Shown in pieces: positions 49,136 to 59,222 of a stretch of 64,000 bases of DNA. The stretch is taken from positions 1 to 64,000 of the forward strand of contig JALCME010000003.1 in the NCBI GenBank assembly GCA_022648295.1, given 5' to 3'. The notes under the pieces were generated by a model, which saw only the letters and a list, made by a program, of their open reading frames with translations, searched no databases and was not told the DNA's origin. The first letter of the stretch is position 1. Each line of letters begins with the position of its first letter. Source of the DNA: Bacteroides sp. Lineage in GTDB: Bacteria; Bacteroidota; Bacteroidia; Bacteroidales; Bacteroidaceae. Made by a program: the position numbers and the translations under genes.

Positions 49136-51585
49136 ATGACAATCTGGTATATGAATAGAGTAAGAATGATCTTTTACCCAGATAAGGAAATGAAGCATGC
49201 AATAATGAATTCGGGTTGGACAAGATATGTCTCTTTTGGTTTACTCGTTCTGCTGATTCTGGCTTTGAGTGTGGCAACCGTCCTGGCAAAAGTGTATGGT
49301 GCGGATTTCGCCCGTGAGTTTGTTTACGGTTCTCCGGTCTTTGTCGCCTTGTGGGGTATTTGTGCGGTGACTGCTTTGTGGTATCTTATCGTGCGCAGCC
49401 AGCAGAAGAAATTGGCTGCTTTTATGTTACATCTTTCTTTTATACTCATTCTGGTTGGGGCGTTGGTGACCCATCTGTTTGGATTGCAGGGGAATCTGCA
49501 TTTGCGGCAGGGGGAGCCTGAAACGGGGATTTTTGTGAATCAGGACTGGCAGGCAGAATCGTTTCCTTTCACTGTATCTTTAAAAGAATTTCATTTGGAA
49601 TATTATCCGGGGACTTTTGCGCCGATGGATTTTGTCAGCACGGTTGTGGTGCGTGACGGTGATAGGCTTTCGGAAGGCAAGGTGGCGATGAATCACATCT
49701 ATAGCTATCGTAACTATCGTTTCTATCAATCCGGATATGATGTGGATGGCAAGGGAACCACACTCTCCGTATCGTACGATCCTTATGGAATTTCCATTAC
49801 TTACGCCGGCTATGCTTTGCTGCTGATTTCCATGATTCTTTTTCTGTGCAAGAAAGACAGTCGTTTCCGTCAGTTGCTCCATCACCCGCTATTGCGAAGT
49901 GCCGGTGTCGGATGTGTTTTGTTGTTTATGGCGGTTGGCGGTTTGCATGCCGGGGAACTTCCGCGGACGTTACCGAAGGGTGTTGCAGCGAAATTAGGGA
50001 ACTTATATGTGTATTATAATGAGCGACTTTGTCCGTTACAGACTTTGGCCAAAGATTTTACTACGAAACTGTGCGGCAGTCCCACTTATAAGGGCTTGAC
50101 TTCCGAGCAAGTTTTGAGCGGTTGGCTTTTTTATTATGATGATTGGAAAGAGGAACCGGTTATTCGGATAAAGAGTAAGGAAGTTGGTCGCTTGCTAGGC
50201 ATTGATGGCACTCATGCCCGTCTGGTGGATTTTGTCGGTGCCGATGGTTATAAGTTGGAGAATGGAATAGCGTCCGGCTCTTTGAAAGAGATGCGAGCGG
50301 CTGAGGAAGCAACGGAGAAATTTAACCTTGTTAGTATGGTGGCTACGGGGAGTTTGCTAAAGATTTATCCTTATTCAACTTCTGATTTGAGTGCTGCTTC
50401 TGCTTCACTGTCTTCTCCTGATATGCCGTTTGCTTTAGATGCGAGCACTGTCTCCGGTAAGTCAGTTATCTCAGAAACTTTTTCTTCTTCTGATAAACTT
50501 GCTGCTTCACTGTCTTCTCCTGATGTATCATCTGCTGGTATGCCCTCCGTTGTTTGGTATTCGTTTGCTGATGATTTGCTCAAAGATATGCCCGGTGATG
50601 TGGTGGTGTTTATTCACAAGAGTATGGAGGGGATGTCGGATGAAATCGCCCGGAAAGATTATAAGGTGGTGAATGGTTTGCTCGATGAAATCAAGAAATA
50701 CCAATGTAAGGAAGCGTGTGGAGTATTGCCTTCGGACATGCGTTTCAAGGCGGAAAAAATATATAACGGGATGACTTATAGTCGTTATCTTGCCCTGTTG
50801 TGCGTCAGTCTGGTGATATTGGCTTTCGTTTTCTATTGTCGACGGATGATTCTACAAAAGCGGGGCAGAAATTTTGTCATCACTTTATTGCTGTCTTTGT
50901 TGGTGGTGGTGTTTCTCTATCTATTCGCAACCATTTCCCTTCGAGGTTATGTCAGTGGTCATCTGCCTTTTTCCAATGGTTATGAGACAATGCAGTTCAT
51001 GGCGGCATGCGCTATTCTGCTGACTTTCTTTCTCTATAAAAGATTTCCTGCCATCATCGCCTTTGGCTATTTGGTGTGTGGCTTGTCCCTCCTGATCTCC
51101 ATGATGGGGAATCCAATCCTCCGATCACCTTGTTGATGCCGGTACTTGCGTCGCCGTTGCTATCCGTTCATGTTGTAGTCATCATGTTGGCCTATTCATT
51201 GTTGGCGTTCATTATGCTCAACGGAATTATGGCCTTGATACTTCATTATTTGTCTCGCGATTGCTCTGTGCAGATTGAACGTTTGCAGATTATCAGTCAG
51301 CTTCTTTTGTACCCCGCAGTGTTTCTGCTGACGATTGGGATTTTTATTGGTGCCATCTGGGCTAACGTTTCTTGGGGACGTTATTGGGGATGGGACCCCA
51401 AGGAGGTTTGGGCATTGATCACCATGTTGGTTTACGCTCTGGCGTTGCATCCCGATTCGTTGCCCTGGTTTCGCCGTCCGATGTTCTTCCATATATTTTC
51501 CATCGTGGCTTTCCTTACCGTGCTGATTACCTATTTCGGGGTGAACTTTCTGTTGGGTGGGATGCACAGCTATGCCGTAGGATAA
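49136..51585 (+). pseudogene. ResB-CcsA cytochrome c biogenesis gene, frameshifted
   Basis: Residues 1-270 are ResB-like with four membrane segments; an internal periplasmic stretch follows; then CcsA membrane helices begin near residue 540. The first frame ends at 51136 soon after LLISMMGNP. The second frame (to 51585) picks up with ESNPPITLLMPVLASPLLSV, then WGRYWGWDPKEVWALI (the CcsA haem-handling motif) and FGVNFLLGG. One extra G in the G-run at 51106-51109 would join the two into a fusion of about 815 residues. The protein normally delivers haem to periplasmic c-type cytochromes (for example NrfA). Confidence 0.9.
50401..50524 (+). repeat. 22-bp in-frame direct repeat in the cytochrome c biogenesis gene
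   Basis: TGCTTCACTGTCTTCTCCTG followed by AT occurs at 50401 and again at 50503, 102 bases (34 codons) apart. It encodes a Ser-rich (ASLSSPD) unit in the periplasmic segment and marks a local duplication. Confidence 0.9.
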
Positions 51586-52071
51586 AGGTTTTTCAGAGGT
51601 ATGCCGATTTTTTAAGTAGAGGTTCCATTTGCTATAAACAGAACTTCTATTTGCTGTAAATGAAGGCTCTGTATTATTCAAGTAAAACCTTTATTTTCAG
51701 ATACATTTAAGGTATATATGGGGCCTCTTGAATATTCGAACAAATCAAGGCCAATGCTCATTAATTTCATTTAAGGTATATATGGGGCCTCTTGAATCCT
51801 GCTTTACTCTTATTCTTTAAAGCCTTAAGATGCATATGTATTCCCTTGAGCCAGTTAAATATCCGTACCGGTAGAGATGAGGCTTTCTCTCAGGTATATA
51901 TGCGTTTTCTGAATTCTGCTTTACTCTTATTCTTTAAAACCTTTAAGATGCATATGTGTTCCCTTGAGTCAGTTAAATGTCCGTATCGGTAGAGAAAAAA
52001 ACTTTCCTTTACGATGTATATGCGTTTTCTTGAATTATGTTTTATTCAGGTAGCGTCTTTGTTCTTAGATT
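51586..52071. other. Non-coding spacer with tandem repeats
   Basis: After the cytochrome c biogenesis gene there is no convincing gene until nrdG. The stretch is filled by repeats (see 51704-51797 and 51775-52014). A 66-codon frame at 51792 is a by-product of the repeat and is not called. Confidence 0.75.
51704..52044 (+). repeat. Imperfect ~120-bp tandem repeat
   Basis: Two units of about 119-120 bp (51775-51893, 51894-52014) share AGGTATATATG at the start, then TGCTTTACTCTTATTCTTTA, AGATGCATATGT and TTCCCTTGAG, with a partial third (52015-52044). A shorter 30-bp piece, CATTTAAGGTATATATGGGG plus CCTCTTGAAT, occurs at 51704 and 51768. All lie between the stop of the broken ccsA and the convergent nrdG. 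Confidence 0.85.
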
Positions 52072-52554
52072 TTATTTCCAGAATCGGTAGGTGATGTCGT
52101 CCAGCCGATTGTTAGTGACTTTATAAAGACGTTGGTTGGTCTGTTTCGATTTCAGTCCGCCAAGGCTTTCGGTATAGGGACCGAGTTTGATGTATTGGAA
52201 GGGCTGCATATCGAATCCTTCGGGCAACTTAGGTTTGCCGGAGTACCAACCTACTTTTACCGGATTGGTGGAGGTGGTTGATTGGTGCAGATACTTGGCC
52301 AAATGCTGTATTTCCTTGGGTGCTGCATCCCCACCCATGAAGCAGATGCAGGTCACTGCCTTGCCGTATTTATCTAGTAGACTGGTGAGTACCTCTTCGG
52401 TGAGCGGTTGCCCGATATCGCCCCATAGTTGCGGACTGTGGCAGCCTTTGCATTTGTTGGGACAATTGGATAGGTTGATAGCCAACGTTACTTCGTCCGG
52501 TATCTCCTGAAATACAATATCGTAGTCGGTATATTTTAATTTTGTCATAATCAT
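52072..52554 (-). CDS. nrdG: Anaerobic ribonucleotide reductase activating enzyme
   Basis: The 160-residue protein is a radical SAM activase with CPNKCKGCHSPQLW, giving C31-x3-C35-x2-C38 for the [4Fe-4S] cluster, and a GGDAAPKE stretch typical of the SAM-binding G-G-E/D motif. It makes the glycyl radical in NrdD using flavodoxin-derived electrons. An MIM-T start allows M3 as the true start. It lies 335 bases after nrdD. Confidence 0.95.
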   Translation of the reverse strand: MIMTKLKYTDYDIVFQEIPDEVTLAINLSNCPNKCKGCHSPQLWGDIGQPLTEEVLTSLLDKYGKAVTCICFMGGDAAPKEIQHLAKYLHQSTTSTNPVKVGWYSGKPKLPEGFDMQPFQYIKLGPYTESLGGLKSKQTNQRLYKVTNNRLDDITYRFWK

Positions 52555-52889
52555 AGTCCGTTTTTACTAAAGCAGTGTCTTGGTCTTAATTTGATAAAGC
52601 CTCACTATGTCACATTGTCGTGAGGGTGATTTTTAGTTTATGCCTGTTTGGGGTATTTGCTTAAGCAGTGATATTGAGTAAGATTGCTTACTTTCTACAA
52701 TTCTACTTTTACACTCTTCTCTTATGCTGTACTGTCTTTATATATAGTACGTGTGTCCTGAACTAACTGTAAAATATTTTAATCATGAGTGAACACACAT
52801 ACTATTATATAAGTAGCTTTTAAATGAACGTTTCGATAATGCTCTTTCGATGCGATGTGCAGCTTCTATGTATAGTACTTTCGTTTGCG
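52555..52889. other. nrdD-nrdG spacer with large inverted repeat
   Basis: This 335-bp spacer holds an imperfect inverted repeat: TATATAGTACGTGTGT (52741-52756) against ACACACATACTATTATATA (52793-52811) with AAATATTTT palindrome TAAAATATTTTA in the middle (52770-52781). A second hairpin is CCTCAC (52600-52605) and GTGAGG (52620-52625). No open frame is called. Confidence 0.6.
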
Positions 52890-55079
52890 CTATACATTGA
52901 CCGTTACCTGATTCTCGACCATAGAGTTGCTTTCAACTTTGTTTCCGGTTTCAACGTTATTCTCGATGTGAGCTCGTTTTTCTTCTGTCGAGGCATAAAA
53001 TCTTCGGGCGGCTTCCTTCTGCCGGGCTTGAGAGAAATTGCTGATTCTTTTCATATAACCGATGACACGGGTCAGATAGTCCACATTCTTGCTGTGGCAG
53101 ACGGGACACTCTTGCAAGTATCGTTTGTCGATGTGGTTACAGTCGTTGCATACGGTGTTAGGAATATTAAATGTAAAGTAGTTGCAGCCTTCAGTGGCAG
53201 CCACCCGAAGTAATTGTCTGTATTGCTCTTTAGAGAGATGTTCTTCCAGATTCATGTGAAGTGCCGAACCGCCGGTGAGGTGTTCGATGTATTTCTGTCC
53301 GTGCAGACGGAACTTGTCGATGATGTTAAGCGACTCGTCTTCCACAATGTAGAAGTAGCTGTTGTAACATTCACGGAAAGTTTCATAGCCGGCTTCCTTG
53401 TCCCATTTAGCATGTTTCACGCCTACATTTTCCGCCGGAATCATCTCGCAATTAAACAGCACATCTTTGGTACGGTACTTTTTATTGTATCGTTCCACAA
53501 TGCCCAGTATTTCTTGTACGAAAGCTGTGTATTTGGGATTGTCGTTGATATTGATGCCCATGAATTCGGCAGCTTCCACTAATCCGTTGACCCCTATCGT
53601 GAGGTATTGGCGGGACATATTGATGTATCCTGCGTCGAACAGGGGTAACATGCCTTTGGCTTGTAGCTCTTTCAGGTTTTCGTTATAACCTAGTTGTACC
53701 TTGTGTACCAAATCCACCACTTCTTCGAGGAAGAACGGGTATAGCATTCCCGCTTTCACTGCATGCTGGATGCAACGGTTCAGGTTAATGGTCAGTACAC
53801 TTTTTGAACCGGTAGACACACCACCCGCTCCCAGAGTATAGCTGAATCCATTATCCTGAATTTCGTTACGTAATCGGCAACAGCTACTTAGTGAGTCGGC
53901 ATTGTCACTCATGTAGGTAAAAAACGAATGTCCTTCGGCATACATTTCCGCTGTAAAGTCGCCGTATTCCTTGTCCAGTACGTCGCCGTCTTTACTTAAC
54001 AAAGCCATTGTTTCAACCGGGAAAGTCAGGATAGCTTTAGTACGTTCTTTATTGAACCATTTCATAAATCGTTTCTGTAGCCAGTTCAGTGAATCCCAGT
54101 CCGGTTTGCTGCCATCAGGAAAAACAAAATTCTCAAAGAGACTATTGAAATAATATTTATCGTAGTAAGCTATGTTCCAGAATACCGCTTGAAAGTTGCG
54201 TGCTCCTGTAGGCTGGTTGATGGAATAGACAATTTGCTCAAAACAGTCCGTTATCATCTTGTCGATAGTCCGTTGTCTGACAGATAAATCCACAATCTTT
54301 TCAGGATGCTTATAGTAGTCGTTTCCATACTCTTTCCCAACGAAATAATTCATGTACATCAAGAATTCGGGAGTGGCACAAGCACCGCTCAACATGCTCG
54401 ATACAATGAATACCATGTTGATGAATCCTCCGCAGAAAGATTTCAGGTTGGTTGGCGCTCCCGAATTTCCTCCGATGGATGCCGTACCATTGATGAGCCA
54501 GGGGTACATGGTGATGCTGGCACAATAGTTAGCCAGACTTGTTTCGTCGTTTTTATAAATAAAGTGATGATTCAACAAATCAATATAACGATCAGACAAT
54601 TCTTTGCCATACATGTTTTTTAACCGGTCGGTAAGCAGTCGGCGGTTAAGCCGTATGAAATTATTTTTTGGTAATTCCCCTATTAGTGTAGCTATGTTCT
54701 TGTTTTCCACATTTGCGTTAGCGTCGTATTTGCTGCCCGTAGCCGGGTTTGACGCATTGCAATAGTCCATCAGGAAGGCAAGTTTGTCTCTTACTTCACG
54801 GTCTTCCAGATGCTTTTGTCGGTAGAGCATAAAAGATTTGGCCACACTGTAATATTGCTCTGCCATTAATGCTATTTCCACCTGATTCTGGATATCCTCC
54901 ACACTTGTTTCGTTGCTGATACTTACTCTGCTAAGGATGTTGGTGATGACCTCCTGTGTTGCAAAACTTCCTACTGATAGAAAGGCTTTGTTAATTGCAT
55001 TTTTAATTTTGTTTAGTGAGAAAGGTTCTTTCTTTCCATCCCTTTTAATGATGAATACTTCCGAGCTTAGCATATACAT
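52890..55079 (-). CDS. nrdD: Anaerobic ribonucleoside-triphosphate reductase
   Basis: The 729-residue enzyme starts with an ATP-cone (FIIKRDGKKEPFSLNKIKNA) and has the class III core. The zinc site is CNDCNHIDKRYLQECPVCHS (about 646-665) and the glycyl radical is in RVIGYMKRI at Gly674. The final 50 residues form a polar tail (EEKRAHIENNVETGN, then VESNSMVENQVTVNV), longer than usual. It reduces NTPs without oxygen. Expression is probably controlled by the cobalamin riboswitch just upstream. Confidence 0.95.
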   Translation of the reverse strand: MYMLSSEVFIIKRDGKKEPFSLNKIKNAINKAFLSVGSFATQEVITNILSRVSISNETSVEDIQNQVEIALMAEQYYSVAKSFMLYRQKHLEDREVRDKLAFLMDYCNASNPATGSKYDANANVENKNIATLIGELPKNNFIRLNRRLLTDRLKNMYGKELSDRYIDLLNHHFIYKNDETSLANYCASITMYPWLINGTASIGGNSGAPTNLKSFCGGFINMVFIVSSMLSGACATPEFLMYMNYFVGKEYGNDYYKHPEKIVDLSVRQRTIDKMITDCFEQIVYSINQPTGARNFQAVFWNIAYYDKYYFNSLFENFVFPDGSKPDWDSLNWLQKRFMKWFNKERTKAILTFPVETMALLSKDGDVLDKEYGDFTAEMYAEGHSFFTYMSDNADSLSSCCRLRNEIQDNGFSYTLGAGGVSTGSKSVLTINLNRCIQHAVKAGMLYPFFLEEVVDLVHKVQLGYNENLKELQAKGMLPLFDAGYINMSRQYLTIGVNGLVEAAEFMGININDNPKYTAFVQEILGIVERYNKKYRTKDVLFNCEMIPAENVGVKHAKWDKEAGYETFRECYNSYFYIVEDESLNIIDKFRLHGQKYIEHLTGGSALHMNLEEHLSKEQYRQLLRVAATEGCNYFTFNIPNTVCNDCNHIDKRYLQECPVCHSKNVDYLTRVIGYMKRISNFSQARQKEAARRFYASTEEKRAHIENNVETGNKVESNSMVENQVTVNV

Positions 55080-55217
55080 TATTTTTTATGTTTAACAAAC
55101 GATTTTTTGTTGTTCGGTTATGTCAATCACACAATAAAGCCCGGAATGCAGTAATAAAATGAATCTTATAGGATGCGTTCTATTGCTTTTCACCCGAAAG
55201 CGTTGAATGATTGTTTT

Positions 55218-55410
55218 ATAATGGCAGGTCTTCTGACTTGTTTTGATTGCAACGCCTTCCCGGTATTCGGTAAAAACTAGTGGCAAAAAATGTTACAACC
55301 TCTCTTCTTAATGGAAGTTTAAAACTTACAGCTACGGGGATAGTCCTTGATTTACACAGGGTTCCCTTTTAATTCCCTCCTTGCGGTTAATCAAGTAAGG
55401 AAACCATTAC
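55218..55410 (-). promoter_or_regulatory. Cobalamin riboswitch upstream of nrdD
   Basis: On the minus strand the sequence has AAAGGGAACCCTGTG, then AAATCAAGGACTATCCCCGTAG, TGCCACT, GGGAAGGCGTTGCAATC and AAGTCAGAAGACCTGCCAT. These are the classic B12-element boxes: GGGAA and AAATC, GACTGTCCCCGxAxC, GCCACT, GGGAAGGC and the sealing AGTCAGGAGACCTGCC. It ends about 140 bases before the nrdD start, leaving room for an expression platform. A B12-dependent class II reductase elsewhere in the genome would give B12-mediated shut-off of nrdD. Confidence 0.87.
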
Positions 55411-55416
55411 GATTGG

Positions 55417-55424
55417 CAAAGGTA
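55417..55424 (-). promoter_or_regulatory. Promoter -7 element of nrdD
   Basis: TACCTTTG (minus strand) fits TAnnTTTG and places the transcript start a few bases before the riboswitch aptamer. Confidence 0.65.
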
Positions 55425-56706
55425 GAAATAAAAACCATAAAACAATGGTTTGTTTGGGAAAATCTTTCATAAAATAGATTTTGGTGGCATGAGTTTATAG
55501 CTATCGGAAAAACTGTTATATTAGCACAAAATTGGCTTCGGTCGATGTTTCAATCTTCCGAATTAAAAGGGAACTTGGTGGAAATTCAGAACAGGCCTGC
55601 TGCTGTGAAACTCTAATGTGTTTTGGTAAATAATTTTGTTGTTTTCTTATGATAACTAGAGAGGATGCCGGAGAGGGGGGGCAGTAGGAAGGGCTGTCAT
55701 TCTTTAACGTCTATTTATCTTCTCAGAAAAGAAAAAGTGTAATGGAAAAATACTTTTCTTTCAATAACTGATTATCTTTTGCGTCAGAGCCTGAAAAAAG
55801 TTTTATATTCAAGCGCATTACCAGGTTGGAAATATTAGCTTGGTTGCTTACAGCAAGTCGTTTGCTAAAAAGTGATGGTTTGTTAGCCACAGATGCATAA
55901 TCTGTTGCCTCCTAACAGACGGTTAGTTGGGGTCCAGCAGACTATCAATTAGGCATCAAGAGACTATTATTTACATCATTAGTAAGGGGAATGAATAATA
56001 TGTATTATCAGGTATATCTTGCTGATTTATTTTAAGAAAGTTTTTAGTGTTTTTATGTGATATTATTAATGCGTTGTGCACTGTTCCCGGTTAAAGCTTC
56101 TCAGACGGTACCGTGGTTCTTATAGTGTGATACTTAGAGGTCAAATATGATGGCGGGTTCTTTTCAATTTAAATGTCTATTTTCGTTATTATTCGTTGTC
56201 TAAGGCTGTCGGTCCAAAAGTCGCTGAAACGGGGTAAGGTCTAAACTTTCTTTTTTATATATTTTTTCTTTGAATATAATATATTTATTATATTGTGTTT
56301 GGCTCATTGTACTATTCGATGTACGACGTGTTCGCTAATTGGTTTATAATGAGATGATTGATGTGTTTGGCCCGTTGTACAATTCATTGTATGGCTTGTT
56401 TCTGTAAAAATAATTAAGTATAGAATGGGATCTGTTTTGCCTGCTTTATTGTATTCCGGAGTTTTTCTCTAATCAGTAGTACTTTTTGTGATATTATTGT
56501 TCTTTTAGTTCGATTTTGAACATTATAAACCATACGAAACCGGAGCATTTGCATTTTCTTTGTTTATAGCTTATCTTTGAGCTGTTATTTTATAAACTGC
56601 ATATTTGAAGGAGAACTGGAAATTTTCGTGTAGTTTTGTATTTCTTGGTTTTATAATATGCTTTTTTGTTTGTGAAGTGTTACTGTGAATATAAAAATAG
56701 ATCAAT
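55425..56706. other. 1.3-kb gene-free AT-rich stretch
   Basis: No frame on either strand here looks like a gene and no tRNA or rRNA fold is recognised. There is a diverged direct repeat: GTGTTTGGCTCATTGTACTA at 56295 and GTGTTTGGCCCGTTGTACAA at 56363, each followed by related sequence for about 40 bases. The stretch may hold a decayed gene, small RNA or regulatory DNA for the VIT gene. Confidence 0.5.
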
Positions 56707-57579
56707 ATGGAACTCAGCAATGAACTTTTAAAAAAAATACTAGTCTTTCAAAAAGATGAAATAACTTCCCATATCATTTACCGCAAGTTGGCCAACGTTC
56801 AGAAGGATCCTGAAAACAGAGATATTCTGCTTCGCATCTCTGATGATGAGAAGCGCCATTATATGTCTTTGCGTAATTATTCCAAACAGGATGTTGCTCC
56901 CAATCACTTAAAAATTTTCTTTTATATCTGGTTGGTGCGTTTGCTTGGAATTACATTTGCTGTTCGTCAAATGGAATTGGGTGAAAAGGATGCTACCGAT
57001 GAATATTCCAAATATCCTGATATGGAACATATGGCAGAGATGTCGAAAGATGAAGAGCTGCACGAACAAAAGCTGATTGGATTGATCAATGAGGAACGAT
57101 TGGAGTATATGGGTTCTGTGGTGCTTGGACTGAATGATGCTTTGGTGGAATTTACCGGTGCATTAGCCGGATTTACACTTGCCTTGAATGATTCCAAACT
57201 GATAGCTCTTACCGGAAGCATAACTGGTATTGCAGCTGCACTTTCCATGGCTTCCTCCGAGTACTTGTCTACTAAATCGGATAAAGATCCCGGAAAACAT
57301 CCTGTCAAGGCAGCTGTCTATACAGGCATTGCTTACATCATTACTGTGGTTGCGCTTGTGCTGCCTTTTGTGCTGCTCAGCAATACCATTATGGCTTTGT
57401 GTATCATGTTGTTGATAGCATTGCTCATCATTGCTTTCTTTAACTATTATTACTCTGTGGCCCGCAATGAGAATTTCAAGCGGCGTTTTACGGAGATGGC
57501 TGTACTTAGCTTCTCCGTAGCCGCACTTAGTTTCCTTATCGGCTACTTATTAAAGGCCGTTACGGGAATAGGGGACTAG
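56707..57579 (+). CDS. Rubrerythrin-VIT1/CCC1 iron transporter fusion (MbfA-like)
   Basis: Residues 1-130 form a ferritin-like (rubrerythrin) domain with E-x-x-H motifs (SDDEKRHYMSL and KDEELHEQKLIG), and the C-terminal 155 residues are VIT1/CCC1 (LGLNDALVEFTGALAGFTLA, then TGSITGIAAALSMASSEYLS with five membrane helices). Membrane-bound ferritin (MbfA) proteins with this layout export iron or manganese and protect from peroxide. The signature SMASSEYLSTKSD is intact. No operon partner is near. Confidence 0.9.
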   Translation: MELSNELLKKILVFQKDEITSHIIYRKLANVQKDPENRDILLRISDDEKRHYMSLRNYSKQDVAPNHLKIFFYIWLVRLLGITFAVRQMELGEKDATDEYSKYPDMEHMAEMSKDEELHEQKLIGLINEERLEYMGSVVLGLNDALVEFTGALAGFTLALNDSKLIALTGSITGIAAALSMASSEYLSTKSDKDPGKHPVKAAVYTGIAYIITVVALVLPFVLLSNTIMALCIMLLIALLIIAFFNYYYSVARNENFKRRFTEMAVLSFSVAALSFLIGYLLKAVTGIGD

Positions 57580-57627
57580 CTGCGCAGCAGCTGTCTCTAC
57601 TTAAGAAGGAAACGGGCTATCGGGCAA

Positions 57628-58734
57628 TTATTTCTTTAATAATGGAATGAATTGAGCATAGCCTTCTTCTTTCATCTTCTCCAGCGGAATGAAGCGAATG
57701 GAAGCACTATTAATGCAGTAACGTAATCCACCACGTTCTACCGGACCATCGTTGAAGACGTGTCCCAAATGACTGTCTCCTGCTTTACTGCGTACTTCTG
57801 TTCGGTGCATGCCGTAAGAAGTATCCATCTTTTCTTTAATCAGGTTCTTAGCGATAGGTTTGGAAAAACTAGGCCACCCGCAACCAGAGTCAAATTTCTC
57901 TGTAGAAAGGAATAGAGGTTCACCAGTGGTTATATCTACATATATACCTGTTCGGTGTTCGTTCCAGTATTCGTTATGGAAGGCAGGTTCAGTTTTTCCT
58001 TTTTGAGTGACATCATATTGCATTTCTGTAAGTTTTGAACGCAAAGTCACATCGTCAGGCTTTGCATAAGTTTTTACTGTAGCTTTTTCTGCATTAGCTT
58101 GTTTGGCCAGAGTAAAGAGTGATCGATCAATATGGCAATATCCCCCTGGGTTTTTATCTAAATAATTCTGATGATAATCTTCCGCTTTGTAGAAATTTTC
58201 CAATGTCTTTATCTCCACAACTATTGGATGGGCATAGCGTGCTTTTGTGACATCCACAACCGAATGAATCACTGGCAGATCTAATGGATCTGTATAATAA
58301 ATGCCTGTACGATATTGTGAGCCCTTATCATGTCCTTGCTGGTTGATGCTGGTAGGGTCAATCGTTTTGAAATATAACTCCAATAAAAGGTTAAGTGTCA
58401 CTTCTTGCGGGTCGTATATCACCTTTACTGTTTCGGCAAATTTAGTTGTTCCGGTGCAAACTTGTTTATAGGATGGATTTTTCATATTCCCGTTGGCGAA
58501 CCCCACTTCTGTATATTTAACTCCACGGACCATTTTAAGAAAGTGCTCTGTGCCCCAGAAGCATCCACCTGCTAAATAGATTTCTTTTTCTTTATTCATT
58601 GTCTTGTTTTTTAATACGACTTTTTTCTTTTGCTGATTCGAACTGTTCGTTGATAAAGTAAAACCATGCGAAGGTAATAACATCGTTACAACGAACATTA
58701 ATATTAAGCTTGTTTTTAATCTTATATCTTTCAT
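57628..58734 (-). CDS. msrAB: Methionine sulfoxide reductase MsrA-MsrB fusion, exported
   Basis: The 368-residue protein has a signal peptide ([19 protein letters not shown]), then MsrA with [10 protein letters not shown] and Cys58 as nucleophile, and MsrB with [32 protein letters not shown] and [11 protein letters not shown] with Cys340 as nucleophile. MsrA repairs Met-S-sulfoxide and MsrB the R form. The MsrB part lacks the two Cys-x-x-Cys zinc knuckles seen in some members. An alternative shorter start (at residue 46) would omit the signal, but the signal is clear. It probably works in the periplasm. Confidence 0.93.
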   Translation of the reverse strand: MKDIRLKTSLILMFVVTMLLPSHGFTLSTNSSNQQKKKVVLKNKTMNKEKEIYLAGGCFWGTEHFLKMVRGVKYTEVGFANGNMKNPSYKQVCTGTTKFAETVKVIYDPQEVTLNLLLELYFKTIDPTSINQQGHDKGSQYRTGIYYTDPLDLPVIHSVVDVTKARYAHPIVVEIKTLENFYKAEDYHQNYLDKNPGGYCHIDRSLFTLAKQANAEKATVKTYAKPDDVTLRSKLTEMQYDVTQKGKTEPAFHNEYWNEHRTGIYVDITTGEPLFLSTEKFDSGCGWPSFSKPIAKNLIKEKMDTSYGMHRTEVRSKAGDSHLGHVFNDGPVERGGLRYCINSASIRFIPLEKMKEEGYAQFIPLLKK

Positions 58735-59222
58735 TCTTTATCAAATTTTGAGTTTATATAGCTCTTTATAAATTGCTTGTCTCTATATAACTAACAAATA
58801 TATAGAGCGAAAAGTAGCTAAAATATCAGAAATAAGCAAATAACATATTATAGGATTCGTTTTGTTCGCATCATGGTACAAAACCTGAACTAATACGGCT
58901 TTCAATGCTTATGATATAACTTTTATTATTACTTTAAATATCATAAAATAGGCACAAATATCTATTTTTCCCTTCTGTGAAAATAATTAATAAATATTAA
59001 ATATTAATAGTTGCTGATATATAGTTGTTGATTATTTGTTTTATATGTTGTATTTTATAATAAAACAATGTTGTATATTAGGTTTTATATATTGTTTTTT
59101 TTATTTTTGCAATAATTTGTATTATTAATTTAGCTTAAGATATAGGAGTCCCTTAGTCTTTGATTGGCAAGATAAAAATATATACTAATAACCAGGCAAA
59201 ATTTTAACCCTATATAGTGCAT
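58735..59222. other. AT-rich divergent promoter region
   Basis: This 488-bp stretch separates divergent msrAB and the hybrid kinase gene. It is over 75 percent A+T by eye with several palindromic AT pieces (for example TATTAAATATTAATA near 58990). No clear -7/-33 pair or RNA element is recognised. Confidence 0.55.

Noticed and set aside
51792..51992. 66-aa frame with repeated sequence (LLLFFKALRCICIPLSQ)
   Set aside because: It is produced by the tandem 120-bp repeat and has no start-site support.
52824..53213. Plus-strand 129-aa frame over the nrdD 3' end
   Set aside because: It is antisense to nrdD coding sequence and shows no own features.
55092..55286. Minus-strand 64-aa frame
   Set aside because: It falls inside the cobalamin riboswitch and its expression platform, with no supporting family.
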